In this document: piece after piece, positions 60,349-64,000 of the stretch
Position numbering within the stretch: the first letter of the stretch is position 1
Layout: the number at the start of each line of letters is the position of its first letter
DNA from: Daphnia carinata
Taxonomy: Eukaryota; Arthropoda; Branchiopoda; Diplostraca; Daphniidae
Assembly: GCF_022539665.2 (NCBI RefSeq)
Contig: NC_081338.1
Coordinates: 4,959,679 to 5,023,678, forward strand
Direction: 5' to 3'
Length of the DNA: 64,000 nucleotides
Translations under genes and position numbers: made by a program
The notes under the pieces: model-generated
The model's database searches: none
What the model saw: the letters and a program-made list of their open reading frames with translations, nothing else
Told to the model about the DNA's origin: nothing

Positions 60349-60926
60349 TTTTTAACGGCAAACTGAATCGATATCTCGTCCAACTGCCTCCCTCGGCTCC
60401 CTCTGATATTAATGAGTCAATGGCACGAAATGTCAATCGATGGTTTGAATTGGCCAACAGTGAACGTTACCAGGACAACTCCCTAAATGAATTCCTTACG
60501 AATCGAGGCTCCTGCCGTGATTTTGTTTTCGTACTTCGATAACTTTTAACGATGGTAGGCTGTGCGCAAGAATTTGTTTACTGGTGTCTGCTTCTTTGTT
60601 GACATACAGCTCACACGCCACCTGTTGATAGAAAACTGTAGTAATTAAAGAACAAAACAATATTATATATATAAATATATACGCGATAAATTCAACAGGA
60701 AGGAAGGAATTTTAGGCGAACGATGAGTCCTGCATCCGTAGAACGAAAGAAAACGTCGTCTTGCTGCTTCCTTATCGCTTCGAAACAACAGTAAGGAGAG
60801 ACGGGATACGTAATCGATTAGGGCGTTTCACATTCAAGTCGTCGCGGCTCGGAAGACGAAAAGATCAGTCCATTTGGTCGAGGTATGCGAGAGACATTCG
60901 AAGCAGTTTCACTGTGACCGACAGTC
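60349..60926. promoter_or_regulatory. Bidirectional intergenic region between P450 and choline transporter
   Basis: A 578-bp gap between two divergent start codons. It must contain both promoters and 5' UTRs. A TATATA-rich stretch lies near 60663-60682. No sharper motif can be assigned. Confidence 0.4.
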
Positions 60927-63900
60927 ATGACAATCAACACCGCCGGTATAGCGGCTGTGGCTGTTTTCTATTTTGTTATTCTCGTCGTCGGCATGCTGGC
61001 CGCTTGGAAACAACGGAAAGCCGGACGAGGAACCAACAGCCCAGCGGAAAACATCATGCTGGCCAAAAGAGATTTGGGGCTCTTTGTAGGAGTCCTTACA
61101 ATGACAGGCAAGTCCATCAGTTCATGTAGAAGTAAAAGTGGGAAAACAAATTTTGTGACTGTTCAATTTCCTGCTGACGAAAAACAGGCGTTATGTTTCT
61201 CATCTGTTATTGAATTTGTGTTAACACAGAAGTGCAATCCAACTGATTCTGTAACAAAGAAACAGTGACACTGAGTGGGATGCGGCGCCATGGCAACAGT
61301 TGTTGAAGTGTTCCAGTGTAAGATGAGAATCTATTTCCATCTGCGTAGACAGAATTTCCGAATAGGTACCATAGGTCTATGCGACCTCGGAAAGTGGGTT
61401 AAGGGTCGATAACCGAGTTCACTTCCAGTTTACGGACACTTTCTTGTGTTGCGTCGAACTGTCATCCATGTTTCTAGGAAAAGCATCAGATTTAAACGTT
61501 AAGAAAAATTAAGAGTGGAAGGAAATTGCGTGTCTGATTTCCGCTTGGTTTGGCTGGAAGTTTTCAAATCTAGAAAACCTTGAAAATTGATTACAAATTT
61601 ATACATAATTTTTTTTTTCGTTTCCGCAGCTACGTGGGTTGGAGGCGGATACGGTAAGTTTACATATTTGCCGTTGAATTACAAACAACACGAACGAAAC
61701 TGACAATGTTTTAACGCAATGAACTGACTGAAAGAAAGTAAACGGATCGGCGGAAGCAGTTTTTAGTAACGGGATCGTCTGGTGCCAGACCCCCTTCGGC
61801 TACTCGCTCGCATTAATTCTCGGTAAGCCCAAAGTTCGACTGTTGTTACATCAAGATTGTAATTCTTTTCCCAAACACTAGGCGGACTGTTTTTTGCTAG
61901 ACCTATGAGGTATTCTTCGTTGACTATATTATGTTTGTTTTTAAAAAGAAATTAATAAAAGAAATTTGATAATGCCACGTCTAGAGAAAAGGGTTACATC
62001 ACCATGCTCGATCCGTTCCAGATCAAATACGGACTTAACATTGGTGGATTGCTTTTTTTGCCTGCACTTTTCGGTGAAACAATTTGGACTGCATCAATTC
62101 TCTCGGCTTTGGGTATTAAAATCTTTTAGTATATTTTATATTATTATGCCTTTTAGTATATTAAAATAAATTTTTAACCGATGGTAGGATCGACCTTATC
62201 TGTTATTCTGGAAATGGATAACAACTTGGCTGTGTTTTCCAGCGCAGCCGTGGCTGTCATCTACACATTTTTTGGTGGGATGTACAGCGTAGCGCTAACT
62301 GATGTCATTCAGCTCTTCTTCATCCTGTTCGGATTGGTATGCCTCCAAATCGCATTTAATCAAAAACAACAATGATGAATCACTTCTTATCAAGGTGTTA
62401 TGCATTCCATTTGCTTGGATGCATCCGGCTGTAAATCAAGAAGCATTGGTCAATCAAAATTGGCTGGGCCACGTAGAGCCATCAAGTTCAGGAATATTTA
62501 TTGATAACTATCTGCTGCTTATTTTTGGCGGAATTCCCTACCAAGTAATTTTTCATCACAATTTTGCCTGTTGTTTACCTCCTCTAATCTGAGTTTATCT
62601 TCAAAAAAACAAAAAAAAAAAGGCTTATTTCCAGCGAGTTTTATCCGTCAAATCGTCGAAACAAGCTCAATGGCTCTCATATATGGCCGCTATTCTTTGC
62701 ACATTATTGTCAATTCCGTCAATACTACTGGGAGGTATAGCCAAAAACACAGGTATGGTACCAGATAATTCAATATCACGTAGAAATTCTTAAAAAGCTT
62801 AAAATTTCCTTTCCAGATTGGCTTAACGGTACAGATTACGCGATGGCCTTAACATCTCCCGATCAGGTGAAACAGGTTCTACCGCTGGTTCTTAATTACT
62901 TAACCCCCCAGGTAAACTGCTATATTAAGTGACGATTAGACACATCCGTCACGTGTACAAAAAATAAATGTAAATACCGCAGTTGGTTCTTACCTTAACT
63001 GTCCGCTGAATCCCCCGTTTCAAGTGGGTTTCCTTCTTCGGATTGGGAGCCGTCTCAGCAGCTGTTATGTCTTCGGCAGACTCTTGCATCCTCTCGGCCA
63101 GCTCTATGTTTACGCACAACATTTACAAAGCCATCGTCTGCCCATCGGTATACATAAAGTTTTCATAGTTTAAGTTAGACCGAAATTATTGACATTGTTA
63201 ATCAAAAGGCTAGTGGATCTCATCTCATGATTGCTTTGCGTGTATCTATCCTGGCGGTGGCTGCCATCGCATCCGGACTAGCAATCAGTATTAACAGCAT
63301 TTACGGCCTCTCGTATAAAATGAAAACAATTATGTTCAATCAATAGTATTATTGAGTTTTATGTTTGCCTTTCCTTGCAGATTACTTTGCTCAGACATGG
63401 TTTATGTTTTACTATTCCCTCAATTGCTGCTGGTCATTCACGCCGAGTCTAGCTGCAACAAATACGGATGCATCACGTCATTCCTGTTGGGAATTATCCT
63501 GCGAATTCTCAGTAACAAACAAGGATAAATAACGAAACATAATGATTCTAAATTAAAACACTTCCTCGTACTGTAACAAGGTGGTGAAGAATTGCTAGGG
63601 TTACCGGTCGTCATTCAGTTTCCATTTTACAGCGACGGACGCCAACAGATGCCTTTCCGCACGCTCATCATGGTGTTCACGCTCTTCGTTCATCTTGGAG
63701 TCTCTTTCGTCACGGAGCAATGCTTCACTAGAGGATGGCTGCCCCAAAAATTCGACTTTCTCAACAGCTATCCTTTGGAGATGACATATCAACAGGAAGA
63801 TATTTCGCCTGAAGAATTACATTTCCAGTTCATGACCAACGGGAAACTAGAGACCACAGCACAGGAGCTGGAACTGACAGGAACGGACATCAAGTTTGAT

Positions 63901-63975
63901 CCCATTTTAAGCATATCACATCCTAAAGTAAAGTTATTGTCAATGCGAACATCAATCGAAGAATCATCTAAATAA
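60927..63975 (+). CDS. ChT: High-affinity choline transporter (SLC5A7 family)
   Basis: Thirteen exons: 60927-61107, 61630-61653, 61739-61822, 61882-61909, 61985-62112, 62188-62336, 62395-62544, 62623-62752, 62817-62911, 63025-63147, 63209-63312, 63381-63511, 63581-63975 (1722 nt, 573 aa; family length about 580). Sodium-solute-symporter landmarks typical of Ch[115 protein letters not shown]. It carries Na+/Cl--dependent choline uptake into cholinergic nerve endings for acetylcholine synthesis. Two tiny exons (24 and 28 nt) are required for the conserved sequence, and the first intron has a GC donor (ACAG|GCAAGT). The extracellular N-terminus and 12-13 helices look complete. The last exon adds a long cytoplasmic tail. 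Confidence 0.96.
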
Positions 63976-64000
63976 CTTAAAAAAGAAAACAAAAAATGGA

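Noticed and set aside
1-64000. CRISPR arrays, bacterial operons or insertion sequences
   Set aside because: Spliced genes, an animal-type tRNA, and opsin/globin/P450 content show eukaryotic nuclear DNA; no regularly spaced direct repeats with unique spacers were seen.

Overview
The window looks like nuclear DNA of a branchiopod crustacean, most likely Daphnia or a close relative. This is inferred from very short introns (mostly 55-130 bp), a single-domain globin with hypoxia-type promoter motifs, a tandem pair of opsins, clan-2-like cytochrome P450s, a peritrophin-type chitin-binding protein, and clear animal orthologues (MGRN1, SRBD1, a choline transporter). All gene models were spliced by hand from reading frame, GT/AG signals and family conservation. 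No search was run.

Layout. 0.5-2.1 kb: a large terminal exon of an unrecognised basic protein. 2.1-12.8 kb: mostly non-coding and repeat-rich, with a dense array of CTCF-like motifs (4.9-5.4 kb), a composite terminal-inverted-repeat element (8.2-9.05 kb) and a minus-strand tRNA-Pro(AGG). 12.8-19.8 kb: a tandem segmental duplication whose two units each carry a 285-aa IRE1-like kinase-only gene (minus). 20.3-21.2 kb: a four-coding-exon globin (minus). 22.06-23.65 kb: a secreted protein in which each internal exon encodes one repeat, ending in an Ala-Pro tail (minus). 25.1-27.5 kb: an eight-exon P450 (plus). 27.6-33 kb: largely gene-poor, with a few unresolved exon-like blocks. 33.1-34.9 and 39.3-41.1 kb: two paralogous opsins (plus), with a small secreted chitin-binding protein between them (minus). 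41.4-51.1 kb: an inverted duplication with two near-identical 2.5-kb arms around a 4.8-kb spacer. The spacer holds a second composite element, its GC-rich minisatellite and a tRNA-like SINE remnant. 51.6-60.35 kb: three minus-strand genes, MGRN1 (8 exons), SRBD1/Tex-like (16 exons) and a nine-exon P450. 60.9-64.0 kb: a 13-exon high-affinity choline transporter (plus), head to head with that P450.

The genes do not form one pathway. The opsins serve light sensing, the globin oxygen binding, the P450s oxidation of small molecules, and ChT choline uptake for acetylcholine synthesis. MGRN1 and SRBD1 are conserved housekeeping or regulatory genes. The most unusual parts are the CTCF-like motif array, the large inverted duplication, the kinase pair that differs mainly in the activation segment, the exon-per-repeat secreted protein, and the opsins with altered signature motifs.
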